Shown here: positions 44,360 through 52,694 of the stretch, piece by piece
Layout: every line of letters starts with the position of its first letter
Position numbering within the stretch: position 1 is the first letter of the stretch
Assembly: GCA_019912885.1 (NCBI GenBank)
Contig: JAIOHV010000034.1
Coordinates: 1-64,000 of the forward strand
Length of the DNA stretch: 64,000 nt
Direction: 5' to 3'
Source of the DNA: a bacterium
GTDB lineage: Bacteria; Lernaellota; Lernaellaia; JACKCT01
Notes under the pieces: model-generated
What the model saw: the letters and a program-made list of their open reading frames with translations, nothing else
Databases searched by the model: none
What the model was told of the DNA's origin: nothing
Program-made: the position numbers and the translations under genes

Positions 44360-45397
44360 ATGACGAGTCTTCCGTGGCCGCGCGTCGCCGTTGTCGGCGC
44401 GGGCTATTGGGGTCCGAACCTTGTCCGCAATCTGCTGCGGATTGATTCGGGCGCCGTGGCCGCCGTTTGCGATCTTGACGAGGCGCGCCTTGCCGCCTTG
44501 CGTAACGCCTTTCCCGGCGTCCGCACGACGGCGAGCCTCAACGACATCGTCACCGCTCCGGACATCGACGCGGTGATGCTGGCGCTGCCGCCGGGCCTGC
44601 ACGTCGAGACCGGCCTGCGCGTGCTGGCGGCGGGCAAGGATCTTTTTGTCGAAAAGCCCGTCGCGCTCGACGTCGAGGGCGTGTTTCGGCTGACCGAGGC
44701 CGCCCGCCGCGGCGGCCGCGTGTTCATGGCGGGATTCACTTATCTGTACAACCCGATGATCAACGCGCTCGGCGAACGCATTGCCGCCGGCGAATTGGGA
44801 TCCGTGCGCGCGGCCCATTCGCGCCGCGTCAATCTCAACACGCGCCGCAAGCATATGAACGTCGTGTGGGCGCTTGCGCCGCACGATGTCGCGATTTTTC
44901 AGTCCTGGTTCGGCGGGGAGCCGAGCGGGGTTTCGGGCTTGATCTCGCGCGAGCGCGACGCCCGCTTCGCCGACGTGGCCGACGTGGGCATGGATTTCGC
45001 CGGCGGCGTGCGGACCTCCATCCGCCTGTCGTGGCTCGCGCCGACCAAAACACGCCGCCTGATTGTTGTGGGCGAGCGCCGCGTCGCGGTTTACGACGAA
45101 ACGGCCGCGGCGCACCGCGTCGATCTGTACGAAAACAACGCGGGCGCGGATGCGGATATCGAGGCGCTCGATGGCCGTTTACTCGACGCCCTGGGGGCGC
45201 CGGTCGACGCGATCGAAGCGGCGGGCGGCATGGAGGAACCGCTTGGCGTGGAATGCCGGCATTTTCTCGAATGCGTCCGCGATCGAACCGATCCGCGAAC
45301 CGGCGGCGCGGAGGCGCTCGCGGTGACGCGCACCGTCGAGCGCCTGCTTGAGGCCGGGCGCCACCTGAGCCCGCGCGCCGCCGTCGGCGCGATGTAG
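44360..45397 (+). CDS. Gfo/Idh/MocA-family sugar dehydrogenase (WbpB-like)
   Basis: The 345-residue NAD(P)-dependent oxidoreductase has VAVVGAGYWGPNLVRNLLRI and GKDLFVEKPVALDVEG (catalytic Lys in EKP), and GFTYLYNPMINALGERI, a pattern seen in WbpB-like 3-dehydrogenases of diacetamido-uronic sugars. In the WbpB-WbpD-WbpE pathway this step makes the 3-keto sugar that the transaminase aminates. The next two genes are exactly WbpD- and WbpE-like, which supports this. Confidence 0.85.
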   Translation: MTSLPWPRVAVVGAGYWGPNLVRNLLRIDSGAVAAVCDLDEARLAALRNAFPGVRTTASLNDIVTAPDIDAVMLALPPGLHVETGLRVLAAGKDLFVEKPVALDVEGVFRLTEAARRGGRVFMAGFTYLYNPMINALGERIAAGELGSVRAAHSRRVNLNTRRKHMNVVWALAPHDVAIFQSWFGGEPSGVSGLISRERDARFADVADVGMDFAGGVRTSIRLSWLAPTKTRRLIVVGERRVAVYDETAAAHRVDLYENNAGADADIEALDGRLLDALGAPVDAIEAAGGMEEPLGVECRHFLECVRDRTDPRTGGAEALAVTRTVERLLEAGRHLSPRAAVGAM

Positions 45398-45410
45398 CGC
45401 CCGGCGCGCC

Positions 45411-46010
45411 ATGGACCTAACCGCACGGATTCTCGACAACGTTCGCATCGACGGCGCGCCCGACATCGGTCCGTTCGCCGTCATCGGTCAGCCGCCGCGC
45501 GACGGGAAGGCGGGCGAAACGATAATCGGCGAGGGCGCGCGCATCCGGTCACACGCGGTGATCTACGCCGGCGTCACGATCGGGCGCGATTTTTTCTGCG
45601 GGCACCACGCGCTTATCCGCGAGGGCTGCCGCATCGGCGACGGTGTGTCGATCGGATCGGGCGCGGTGCTCGAACGCGATGTGATGGTCGAGGACCACGC
45701 TCGCATCCACTCGATGGTCTATATCCCCGAATACACGCACATCGGGCGCGGCGTCTTTGTCGGGCCGCGCGCGTGTTTTACCAACGCGAAATACCCGACT
45801 TATCCGGGCGTGCGCAAAAACCTGCGCGGCGCGGACGTGCGCGACGGCGCGATCGTCGGCGCGAACGCGACGATCCTTCCGGGCATCGTCATCGGCGAGC
45901 GTGCGGTCATCGGCGCGGGGGCGGTGGTCACGCGCGACGTCGAGGCGGGCACGGTCGTCGCGGGCAACCCCGCGCGCCCCGTCGGCCGCGCGGACGGGAT
46001 CGGATATTGA
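45411..46010 (+). CDS. Left-handed beta-helix acyltransferase (WbpD-like)
   Basis: The 199-residue protein is almost wholly hexapeptide repeat (IGPFAVIG, ARIRSHAVIYAGVTIGRDFFCGHH, VSIGSGAVLERDVMV, AIVGANATILPGIVIGERAVIGAGAVVTRDV), with the PARPVG end typical of sugar N-acetyltransferases. It should acylate the amino group that the following aminotransferase adds. The stop overlaps the TTG start of that gene. Confidence 0.88.
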   Translation: MDLTARILDNVRIDGAPDIGPFAVIGQPPRDGKAGETIIGEGARIRSHAVIYAGVTIGRDFFCGHHALIREGCRIGDGVSIGSGAVLERDVMVEDHARIHSMVYIPEYTHIGRGVFVGPRACFTNAKYPTYPGVRKNLRGADVRDGAIVGANATILPGIVIGERAVIGAGAVVTRDVEAGTVVAGNPARPVGRADGIGY

Positions 46011-47182
46011 CGCACACCATCGACATTCCGCTTTCGCGGCCCGGTGCGGAATACGCCGAGTTTCGCGCCGAAATCGATGCGGCGATCGCGCGCGTGCTCG
46101 CCTCCGGCCGTTTTGTGAAGGGGCCAGAGGCGACGGAATTCGAACGCGAGTTTGCGGCGTACACGGGCGCGGCGCACGCCGTGGGCGTCGGCAACGGCAC
46201 GGACGCGCTGGCGCTCGCGCTTGCCGCATCGGGTGTCGGGCGGGGTGACGAGGTGATCGTCCCGGCGATGACGTTCGTCGCCACCGCGGAGGCCATTTTG
46301 CTCTGCGGCGCGGCACCGCGCTTTGTCGACGTCACCGAATCCGCGCTTCAACTCGACGCGGCAGCGGTCGAATCCGCCGTCAACGAACGCACGCGCGCGA
46401 TCGTCCCGGTCCATCTCTACGGATATCCCGCGCCGCTCGGCGAAATCGCGCGTCTTGCGTCTTCGCGCGGCCTTGCGGTCATCGAAGACGCGGCGCAGGC
46501 GCACGGCGCGCGCATCGGCGGCCGGCACGCCGGCACGTTCGGCAAAGCCGGCGCGTTCAGCCTGTTCCCCGCCAAGTCGCTCGGCGCGTTCGGCGACGCG
46601 GGCGTCGTCGTCACGGATGACGCGGACCTCGCCGCGTGCGTTCGCCATCTGGCGGATCACGGGCGAGGCGGCATCACGGCGAGCGCCGATCTCGCCGGGT
46701 TCGCGCACCTGCCGGGATCCAACAGCCGCCTGGACGAGATGCAGGCGGCGATCCTTCGCGCGAAGTTGGCGCGCCTGCCGGAGTGGATCGAAAAGCGCCG
46801 CCGCATCGAGGCGACGTACCGCGAGCGGCTGGCGGGCACCGGCGACCTGTTGTTTCTCGACTCGCCTCCGGGCGCCGAAACCGCGCCGCTGAACGTCGTC
46901 ATCCGCGCGGCGCGCCGCGACGCCCTCGCCTCGCACCTGGCGACGCACGGCATCGAGGCCAAGCCGCATTATCCCGTCGCGGTTCATCAGGTCGAGGCGT
47001 ATCGCCGATACGCCGAGGGCGCGAGCTTCCCGGTCGCCGAACGCGCCGCCGCGACGCTGCTCAGCCTGCCGAATCATCCGTCGATGACGGAAGAGGAGGT
47101 CGATCGCGTCGTTAAGGGTGTGGCGGCTTTTTTTTTGATGAGCGGACGTCGAAGCCGTCGACGCGCGACTCGTCATCCGTAG
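46007..47182 (+). CDS. DegT/DnrJ/EryC1/StrS aminotransferase (WbpE-like)
   Basis: This PLP enzyme of about 391 residues carries PLSRPGAEYAEF at the start, GNGTDALALALAASGVGRGDEVIVPAMTFVATAEAI, VIEDAAQAHGARIGG and the Lys loop SLFPAKSLGAFGDAGVVVT. This is closer to WbpE-type 3-aminotransferases than the copy at 43231. The start is TTG at 46007 within ATTGA, overlapping the acyltransferase stop; no ATG is available early enough. It closes the operon. The C-terminal 15 residues after FFLMSG are basic and look unfolded. Confidence 0.87.
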   Translation: MTHTIDIPLSRPGAEYAEFRAEIDAAIARVLASGRFVKGPEATEFEREFAAYTGAAHAVGVGNGTDALALALAASGVGRGDEVIVPAMTFVATAEAILLCGAAPRFVDVTESALQLDAAAVESAVNERTRAIVPVHLYGYPAPLGEIARLASSRGLAVIEDAAQAHGARIGGRHAGTFGKAGAFSLFPAKSLGAFGDAGVVVTDDADLAACVRHLADHGRGGITASADLAGFAHLPGSNSRLDEMQAAILRAKLARLPEWIEKRRRIEATYRERLAGTGDLLFLDSPPGAETAPLNVVIRAARRDALASHLATHGIEAKPHYPVAVHQVEAYRRYAEGASFPVAERAAATLLSLPNHPSMTEEEVDRVVKGVAAFFLMSGRRSRRRATRHP

Positions 47183-47524
47183 GGGAGCGCAGCGAGTTGT
47201 CATCCTGAGGGGAGCGCAGCGACCCGAAGGATCTGGCTCCGCATCGGTTGCAGCGAGGCCGTCAGCAGGGGCCGGCCGGATCCTTCGCTTCGCTCAGGAT
47301 GACGAATCGCGAAAACCCGCGATTACGACGCGCGAAACGACGTTCGGCGCTCGGCGCTCGACACTTGACCCTCGGCGCTCGACACTCGGCACTCGAACCT
47401 CGGCGCTCGGCGCTTGCCGTGACCTTCCAGACTTTCCGCCTTTCTGCATTTCCGTCTATTCCTTCGGGCACGGGCACGGGCACGGGCACGGGCATGGGCA
47501 CGGGCGCCGACACGCCGCCTTCCC
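47183..47524. repeat. Intergenic repeat block between the sugar operon and the DUF362 gene
   Basis: No gene was found in these 342 bases. In order they contain two GTCATCC...GGGGAGCGCAGCG units (the first starting inside the previous gene at 47170, the second 47197-47231), an inverted copy (47276-47301), a stretch of about 80 bases of CTCGGCGCTCGACACT-like repeats (47341-47420), a CTTTCC-rich segment, and six GGGCAC hexamers, one of them GGGCAT (47466-47501). The second unit and the inverted copy can form a hairpin of about 25 bp. Confidence 0.65.
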
Positions 47525-48667
47525 CTACGCTGACAACACCCGCGCGACGATCGACTTGTTCAGGTGGATCCCGTCGTTCGGGCAGACCATGTAACAGGCC
47601 ATGCAGTCGATGCACGTCTTCATGTCGATGGCGACGCGGCGGTTCGCGATCGTGATCGCATCGACCGGGCAGGCGCGCTCACAATCGCCGGCAAGCTCGC
47701 AACCGGGCTCGTTCCAGCGCGGGCGCACGTGGAAGAAATGATTGTTCATGATGTTGAGAAGCGGTTTTGGCGCCGCGCGCATCACCGCGTTGCTCGTCAG
47801 CTTGAAGTCCTTCGGACGCAACGCCTCGATGGTTTCGCCGACGATCTCTATCTTCGCCGCGTCGTTTTCGCCGATGCCGCGCTGCGCCGCCGGGGCAATC
47901 GTCGTCACGGTCATCGGGTCCTGGCCGACAAGGCGCGACGCGACGTGGTCGAGCGCCACGCCGTCCGCGGACGCCAAAACCGCGCCGACGTGTTTGGGCT
48001 TGCCCCAGCTCGGCCCTTTGCCCTCCATCGCAAGGATCGCATCCATGACGCAAAGGCGCGGCTTCATCCGGCCGTAGATATCGAGGAGCGCATTGCCGAG
48101 GTCGATCGGCCCGGGCGCGCGGCGGTGCAGCGAAAGCTTGTAAGCCCCCGGCAGCACGCCGAACATGTTTTTCACCGCGCCGGTGATGTGCGTTTCGACG
48201 TGGGTCTTCAGTTTCGGAACGCTGATGATCGCGTCCGCCGCGAGCACCGCGTTCGACACGTAGATCTCGTGAAGGAAGCGCGCATTCGGCACGTCGATCC
48301 GCGTTGCGCCCGCCGTCTCGAAGACGACAGTCTCGATCCCGTGCTCGCGCGCCAGCGGCGCGATGCCGCATTCCTCGAGCGCGGTCGCCGACAGCCCATA
48401 CGCCTTCGCGCCGCCGCACGAATCGCCGATGACGGGCGTCGCACCGGCGTCGCGGACCATCCGCGCCAGTCCGATGGCGACGGCGGGGTGCGTCGTCGTG
48501 GCCGCCTCCGGCGGCGCGGGGCGCAGCATGTTGATCTTCAAAAGCACGCGCTCGCCAGGCGCAACGAACGCGCCGATGCCGCCGAGCGGCGCGAGCGCTT
48601 CGGCAAGCGCGGTCATGACGCGGTCGAGGTCGTAATCGACGCAGCGGATTAGGGATACGCGGGTCAC
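47525..48667 (-). CDS. DUF362 protein with C-terminal 2[4Fe-4S] ferredoxin domain
   Basis: The 380-residue protein has a DUF362 body (LLKINMLRPAPPEAATTTHP, VIGDSCGGAKAYG, SVPKLKTHVETHITGAVKNMFGVLPGAYKL, KPRLCVMDAILAMEGKGPSWG) and a ferredoxin end with two clusters (CELAGDCERACPVDAI near 325 and CIDCMACYMVCPNDGI near 355). The family is common in anaerobes; the reaction is not known. The start is GTG at 48667. It has a good promoter (48701-48729) of its own. Confidence 0.9.
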   Translation of the reverse strand: MTRVSLIRCVDYDLDRVMTALAEALAPLGGIGAFVAPGERVLLKINMLRPAPPEAATTTHPAVAIGLARMVRDAGATPVIGDSCGGAKAYGLSATALEECGIAPLAREHGIETVVFETAGATRIDVPNARFLHEIYVSNAVLAADAIISVPKLKTHVETHITGAVKNMFGVLPGAYKLSLHRRAPGPIDLGNALLDIYGRMKPRLCVMDAILAMEGKGPSWGKPKHVGAVLASADGVALDHVASRLVGQDPMTVTTIAPAAQRGIGENDAAKIEIVGETIEALRPKDFKLTSNAVMRAAPKPLLNIMNNHFFHVRPRWNEPGCELAGDCERACPVDAITIANRRVAIDMKTCIDCMACYMVCPNDGIHLNKSIVARVLSA

Positions 48668-48700
48668 CGGGCACGTTCCGTCTCGTTAATGGGCGTACGC

Positions 48701-48729
48701 ATTCAGGCAGGCGCCTTGCGCGATGTCAA
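48701..48729 (-). promoter_or_regulatory. Sigma70-like promoter of the DUF362 gene
   Basis: On the minus strand TTGACA (48724-48729) and CTGAAT (48701-48706) are separated by 17 bases; the start codon is 34 bases downstream of the -10. It is read by eye from the motifs. Confidence 0.5.
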
Positions 48730-48898
48730 CGCGCGGCGTGCTCGCACTTTTTAAATCGTGATAGACTCGCGGCTTGATTTCGAGGGTAGCCCAGGGAGAG
48801 CGGCGGGTCGCGGGCGCGCGCATTGTCGCGCCATGACATGAAACGACCGTCGTCGCGCGCACCGAAAATTCGTGTTCGACAGCGTGGGAGCGCCGGGC

Positions 48899-50065
48899 GT
48901 GAACGTTCCCGATAGTTCAACGCGCGATAATGATTCCGGCGGCGACACCGCCGTCCCGACGAGGCTCGCGGATCGACGCGGCGCCGCGCCCTCGCGGCCG
49001 ATCGCGCCGTTTTTCATCTTCGCACTCTACGCGGCCGTCGCGATGCCGATCCTGTGCGTGTGGCTCACGAATCCGGGCATCGAAGGGTTCGCTTCGGCGA
49101 ACTATCTGGCGATGGTGCAGGGCAAGGCAAAAAAGCCTTACGTCATGCGCGCGCTGACGCCGGCCGTGATTCGCGGCGTCGCGTCGGTCATCCGCCCCGG
49201 CATCGACCCCGAGGCGGCGAATCGAACCTTTGACCGGCTTCTCGCGATTCTGAACAATTCGTCCGACAACGGCTTTCGTAAATTGTCGCTCTGGCGGTTT
49301 CAGCAGGGTTATCAGGCGGAGTATCTCGCGGGGATCCTCGTCCTCTACGCGGCGCTCGTCGGCTTTGCGTTCGCGCTGCGGCGGCTGATGCTCGATCTCT
49401 ACGACGTGACGCCGCGCGTCGCGCTGTTTGCGCCGGCGATCGGCGTGGCGTGCCTGCCGATCATGTTCCGCTACTACAGCTACGTGTACGACTTTCCTTT
49501 GTTGTTTGTCATGACGTTGGGACTTGTCGCCTTGCATCGGCGGAACATGCCTCTTTTCTGGACGGTGTTCGTCGTCGGGCTGTTCGTCAAGGAAACGGTC
49601 GTCCTTTTTGCATTCGTGTTCTGGCTTCAATACCGAAACGACACGCGCCGGAAAAAATGGATGCGCGCTCATCTCGCCGGCATGGCTGTCGTGTTTGTCG
49701 CCGTTCGCGCGATCCTCTCGGCGATCTTCCGCGAAAATTCCGGCGCGGGCGTCGAGTTTCATCTATTCGACCACAACATCTTCTACCTGTGGACGCAAAA
49801 CTACGGAGCGACGGTCGTCGTGACGATCGGCGTGCTCGCGCTTGCCTTATTCCACCGGTGGAAAGAAAAGCCGGTATTCCTCAGGCATGCGCTCGCGATG
49901 GCGGTTCCCATGCTCGTTCTTACCGCGCCGCTTGGATTCCTTGATGAGTTTCGAGACTATTACGAGATCTATCCTGCGGGTTTCCTGCTCGTGACGCAGT
50001 CTTTTTGCGCCGCGCTTGAGATTCCCTTCCAACCGAAATCCGCGGCGCGATCGCCCGAACTGTAA
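48899..50065 (+). CDS. Multipass inner-membrane protein (GT-C-like), unknown function
   Basis: The product has about 388 residues. A soluble Asp/Arg-rich N-terminus is followed by eight or nine hydrophobic helices (FFIFALYAAVAMPILCVWL, LAGILVLYAALVGFAFAL, VALFAPAIGVACLPIMF, PLLFVMTLGLVAL, FWTVFVVGLFVKETVVLFAFVFWL and others). The repeat of helices with charged loops (VKETVVL is often conserved in dolichol-type transferases) suggests a membrane-embedded glycosyltransferase or polymer protein, but no catalytic motif is certain. GTG at 48899 has GGGAG upstream; a GTG at 48872 is the longer alternative. Confidence 0.65.
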   Translation: MNVPDSSTRDNDSGGDTAVPTRLADRRGAAPSRPIAPFFIFALYAAVAMPILCVWLTNPGIEGFASANYLAMVQGKAKKPYVMRALTPAVIRGVASVIRPGIDPEAANRTFDRLLAILNNSSDNGFRKLSLWRFQQGYQAEYLAGILVLYAALVGFAFALRRLMLDLYDVTPRVALFAPAIGVACLPIMFRYYSYVYDFPLLFVMTLGLVALHRRNMPLFWTVFVVGLFVKETVVLFAFVFWLQYRNDTRRKKWMRAHLAGMAVVFVAVRAILSAIFRENSGAGVEFHLFDHNIFYLWTQNYGATVVVTIGVLALALFHRWKEKPVFLRHALAMAVPMLVLTAPLGFLDEFRDYYEIYPAGFLLVTQSFCAALEIPFQPKSAARSPEL

Positions 50066-50169
50066 GCAAACACGCAAGAATTTCTCTGGCCAATTCGTCG
50101 GGCTTCGACGTAGGGTTCACGGCGATGTGATTCTCATCGTCGTCGGGACGTTTGTTCGGAGGTTGCGAT

Positions 50170-52500
50170 ATGCGCCGGTTCATTTCGATTGTGGCATCCG
50201 CTTATCTGGTGGTTCTTGCCTTGGCGGTCCCCTCGCAGGCCCGCGTCGTGCTCTGGGAGGATTTCGACTTCAACCCGGACGGCATCCCGGGCGACTGGTC
50301 GGTGATCGACAATCTGGGCGGCGAGAAGACCTGGCAGGGATACGACGGGTTTCTCTACGGCAATCTTTCGAACATGTTCGAAAATTTCGCGTCGGTGAAC
50401 AACCTTCATTATCTCGGCTATCTCGCGGATACGGACTTGATTTCGAGCGTCATTGATTGCTCCGAAATTTCGAATACGCGGCTTCGCTTCAACAGCTATT
50501 TCGGCGAATTTTTCATTCCGGGCTACGACGCTTACGGAACGCCGTCGGTCTCGAGCGGCGGCGTCGTTTACAACGACATCGTAACGCTCACCGCGGACGA
50601 CGTTTCGAGCTTCGATTTCGACATTTCGGCGACGGCCGACGGGCAAAACGACGTTCGCCTGAAATGGAATTATCAGACGGACGATTTCGGCGCCGGATTC
50701 TGGGGCGTCGATAACGTCTGCGTTTCCGGGGATTGCGCCGGCGGCATCGAGGAATGGTTGCAAGACGACGGCGGATCGGAAACCTACACCACGGCAAGCG
50801 TGGCCGGCGCCGAATACATCACGTGCGTGAATCCGACGACCAAGCCGTATTACGTCAGCGGCGTGAAGGGATTTTTCGGCGCCACGAGCGGCGGCGATCC
50901 CGTTCAGTTCGTCATCTATTACGCCGACACGGGCTTTGACCCCGTCATCAGTCCGCGGTTCGTTTCGCACCCGTTCGTGCCGGCCGACGGGGAATGGGTC
51001 ACGATGGATCTTTGCGAGGCCGAACTCCTGTTTGACGGATATCTCGACAAACTGGCGCAGGGCGAGGTGTGCGTCGGCGTGCGCCTGCTCGCGCCGAACC
51101 AGAACACGGGCGTCGGTACGGACACGACGGGTTCTTTCACCGAGCGTAGTTACGTGGGAAACGGCGTGACCGCGACGCCTTACGTCGGCGGCAATTTCAT
51201 GCTGCGTGCGTACGGCGATATATGCCCAACGACAACGACGACAACGACAACCACAACCACCACAACAACGACCACGACAACGACGACCACGACCACGACG
51301 ACCACGACAACGACGATGACCACGACGACTAGTTCGACAACGACGACGACATCGACCTCCACGACGCAGCCAACGACGACCACCACCTCAACGATCATAC
51401 CGACGACGTCGACGACGACAACGACCGTCACAACCACCACGACGACCACGTCGTCGACGACGACGACAACGTCCACGACGACCACGACGACCACGTCAAC
51501 GTCGCCGACGACGACAACGATTCCGCCGCCGGACTTTGACGAGATTCTGTGTCCGCTCTTGACCGAACTCGTGGTGCTCGGCGGCTCGGACGATTTCGTC
51601 GAGATCCTGAACCCGAACGCGGCGCTCGGATTTTTCGATTACGAAGACACCGCGCTCGATCTGTCGACACTGCACCTGTCGAACAGCAATCTCTATTACG
51701 GCGTCGTGAAGCAGAACGGCAGCGTCGATACGAACTCCGGCGCGGGCGGATATTTCAACGCGAAGTTCCCGGCCGGAACGATCATTCAACCGGGCGATGT
51801 GTGGACGATCGCGCTCGGCGGATCGGACGCGTTTCGCGCCAAATACGGCGTCGATCCCGATTGGGAGTTGTACGAAGACGGTGACGGGAGCGACCTGATT
51901 CCCGAACTCGAGGAGGCGTTTGCCGGATCGGTCGGCGGGCAGGGGCATCTTGGTCAATCCGGACCGGCGGTCGCGATTTACCGTTGGGACGGCAATACCG
52001 ATCTCGTGTGCGATTGCGACATCGCCAGCTTCGGCGATCGCTCCGGCTTCATCGACAAGACCGGCGTCGAGATCGACGGCCCGGACGCGGATGCCGTCCC
52101 GGGCACGTATCAGGAAGATCAATCGGTCGCGACGCAGGACCGCGTGAAAAGCACGCCTCACGCCGTGGACAAGAGTTTTCAGCGATGCGACGCGAGCGAA
52201 GGGATCGAGCCCATTCGCGTTCCGTGCAACGGCTGCCCCCGGCCGCCGAACGACGATGAGGCCGACGATTTCGGCACCGTCTTCGAGGACGAAACCAGCG
52301 AAAACCTGTCGGAAACGTGGCAGGAATCATCCGTGACGCCCGGTGCGTACATCTCCGATTGTTCCGGAGAGAATCCCGGCGACGACGATGCCGCGGACGA
52401 TGACGCCGCGGACGATGACGCCGCCGACGATGACGATACGCCCGGCCGAGGCGGCGACGATGACGACGATGACGCTTGCGGATCGTCCTGCGGCTGCTGA
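50170..52500 (+). CDS. Large secreted protein: choice-of-anchor-like domain, Thr-rich stalk, LTD-like domain, Asp-rich Cys tail
   Basis: The 776-residue exported protein has a signal peptide (residues 1-24), a beta-sandwich at about 25-195 resembling choice-of-anchor J/MAM (VVLWEDFDFNPDGIPGDWSVID ... GFWGVDNVCVSG), a second beta domain to about 350, a stalk of about 100 residues made mostly of Thr with some Ser/Val/Pro/Gln (encoded by ACN codons, 51227-51526), then a region like a lamin-tail domain (LTELVVLGGSDDFVEILNP), a Cys-rich segment and an Asp-rich end finishing CGSSCGC. The tail may be a sorting or anchoring signal. ATG at 50170 has GGAGG nine bases before. It is probably a surface protein. 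Confidence 0.75.
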   Translation: MRRFISIVASAYLVVLALAVPSQARVVLWEDFDFNPDGIPGDWSVIDNLGGEKTWQGYDGFLYGNLSNMFENFASVNNLHYLGYLADTDLISSVIDCSEISNTRLRFNSYFGEFFIPGYDAYGTPSVSSGGVVYNDIVTLTADDVSSFDFDISATADGQNDVRLKWNYQTDDFGAGFWGVDNVCVSGDCAGGIEEWLQDDGGSETYTTASVAGAEYITCVNPTTKPYYVSGVKGFFGATSGGDPVQFVIYYADTGFDPVISPRFVSHPFVPADGEWVTMDLCEAELLFDGYLDKLAQGEVCVGVRLLAPNQNTGVGTDTTGSFTERSYVGNGVTATPYVGGNFMLRAYGDICPTTTTTTTTTTTTTTTTTTTTTTTTTTTTTMTTTTSSTTTTTSTSTTQPTTTTTSTIIPTTSTTTTTVTTTTTTTSSTTTTTSTTTTTTTSTSPTTTTIPPPDFDEILCPLLTELVVLGGSDDFVEILNPNAALGFFDYEDTALDLSTLHLSNSNLYYGVVKQNGSVDTNSGAGGYFNAKFPAGTIIQPGDVWTIALGGSDAFRAKYGVDPDWELYEDGDGSDLIPELEEAFAGSVGGQGHLGQSGPAVAIYRWDGNTDLVCDCDIASFGDRSGFIDKTGVEIDGPDADAVPGTYQEDQSVATQDRVKSTPHAVDKSFQRCDASEGIEPIRVPCNGCPRPPNDDEADDFGTVFEDETSENLSETWQESSVTPGAYISDCSGENPGDDDAADDDAADDDAADDDDTPGRGGDDDDDDACGSSCGC
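51227..51526 (+). repeat. ACN trinucleotide repeat encoding a Thr-rich stalk
   Basis: Codons ACA, ACG, ACC and ACT alternate for about 300 bases within the secreted protein gene. Antisense frames (poly-Val) are artefacts of this repeat. Confidence 0.8.
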
Positions 52501-52504
52501 AATC

Positions 52505-52540
52505 GCGCGCGGCCGAGGCCCGTGAATTCGGGCCGCGCGC
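52505..52540 (+). terminator. Hairpin after the secreted-protein gene
   Basis: GCGCGCGGCC (52505-52514) is complementary to 52531-52540. An inner GGCCCG/CGGGCC pair with a TGAATT loop is an alternative fold. No U-tract follows, so it is a likely but weakly supported terminator, 4 bases after the stop. Confidence 0.4.
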
Positions 52541-52694
52541 CGCGGCCGGCCGCCGGTGGTTTGACGTGCGCGCATCGATCGACCCTTGACCGCGTGGGGC
52601 GATTTGCCGAAACTCCGCGCGCGTCACGCGATGACCGCGCCAGCCTCGCGCGGCGTCGTCGAATTCTTCGGCGGCGGCGGCATTTGGGCGGATT

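Noticed and set aside
47170-47501. Repeat blocks considered as a CRISPR array
   Set aside because: Units differ in length, orientation and spacing, with no uniform repeat-spacer pattern and no cas genes.
51180-51494. Poly-Val antisense frame under the Thr-rich stalk
   Set aside because: It is generated by the ACN repeat read backwards; no real gene.
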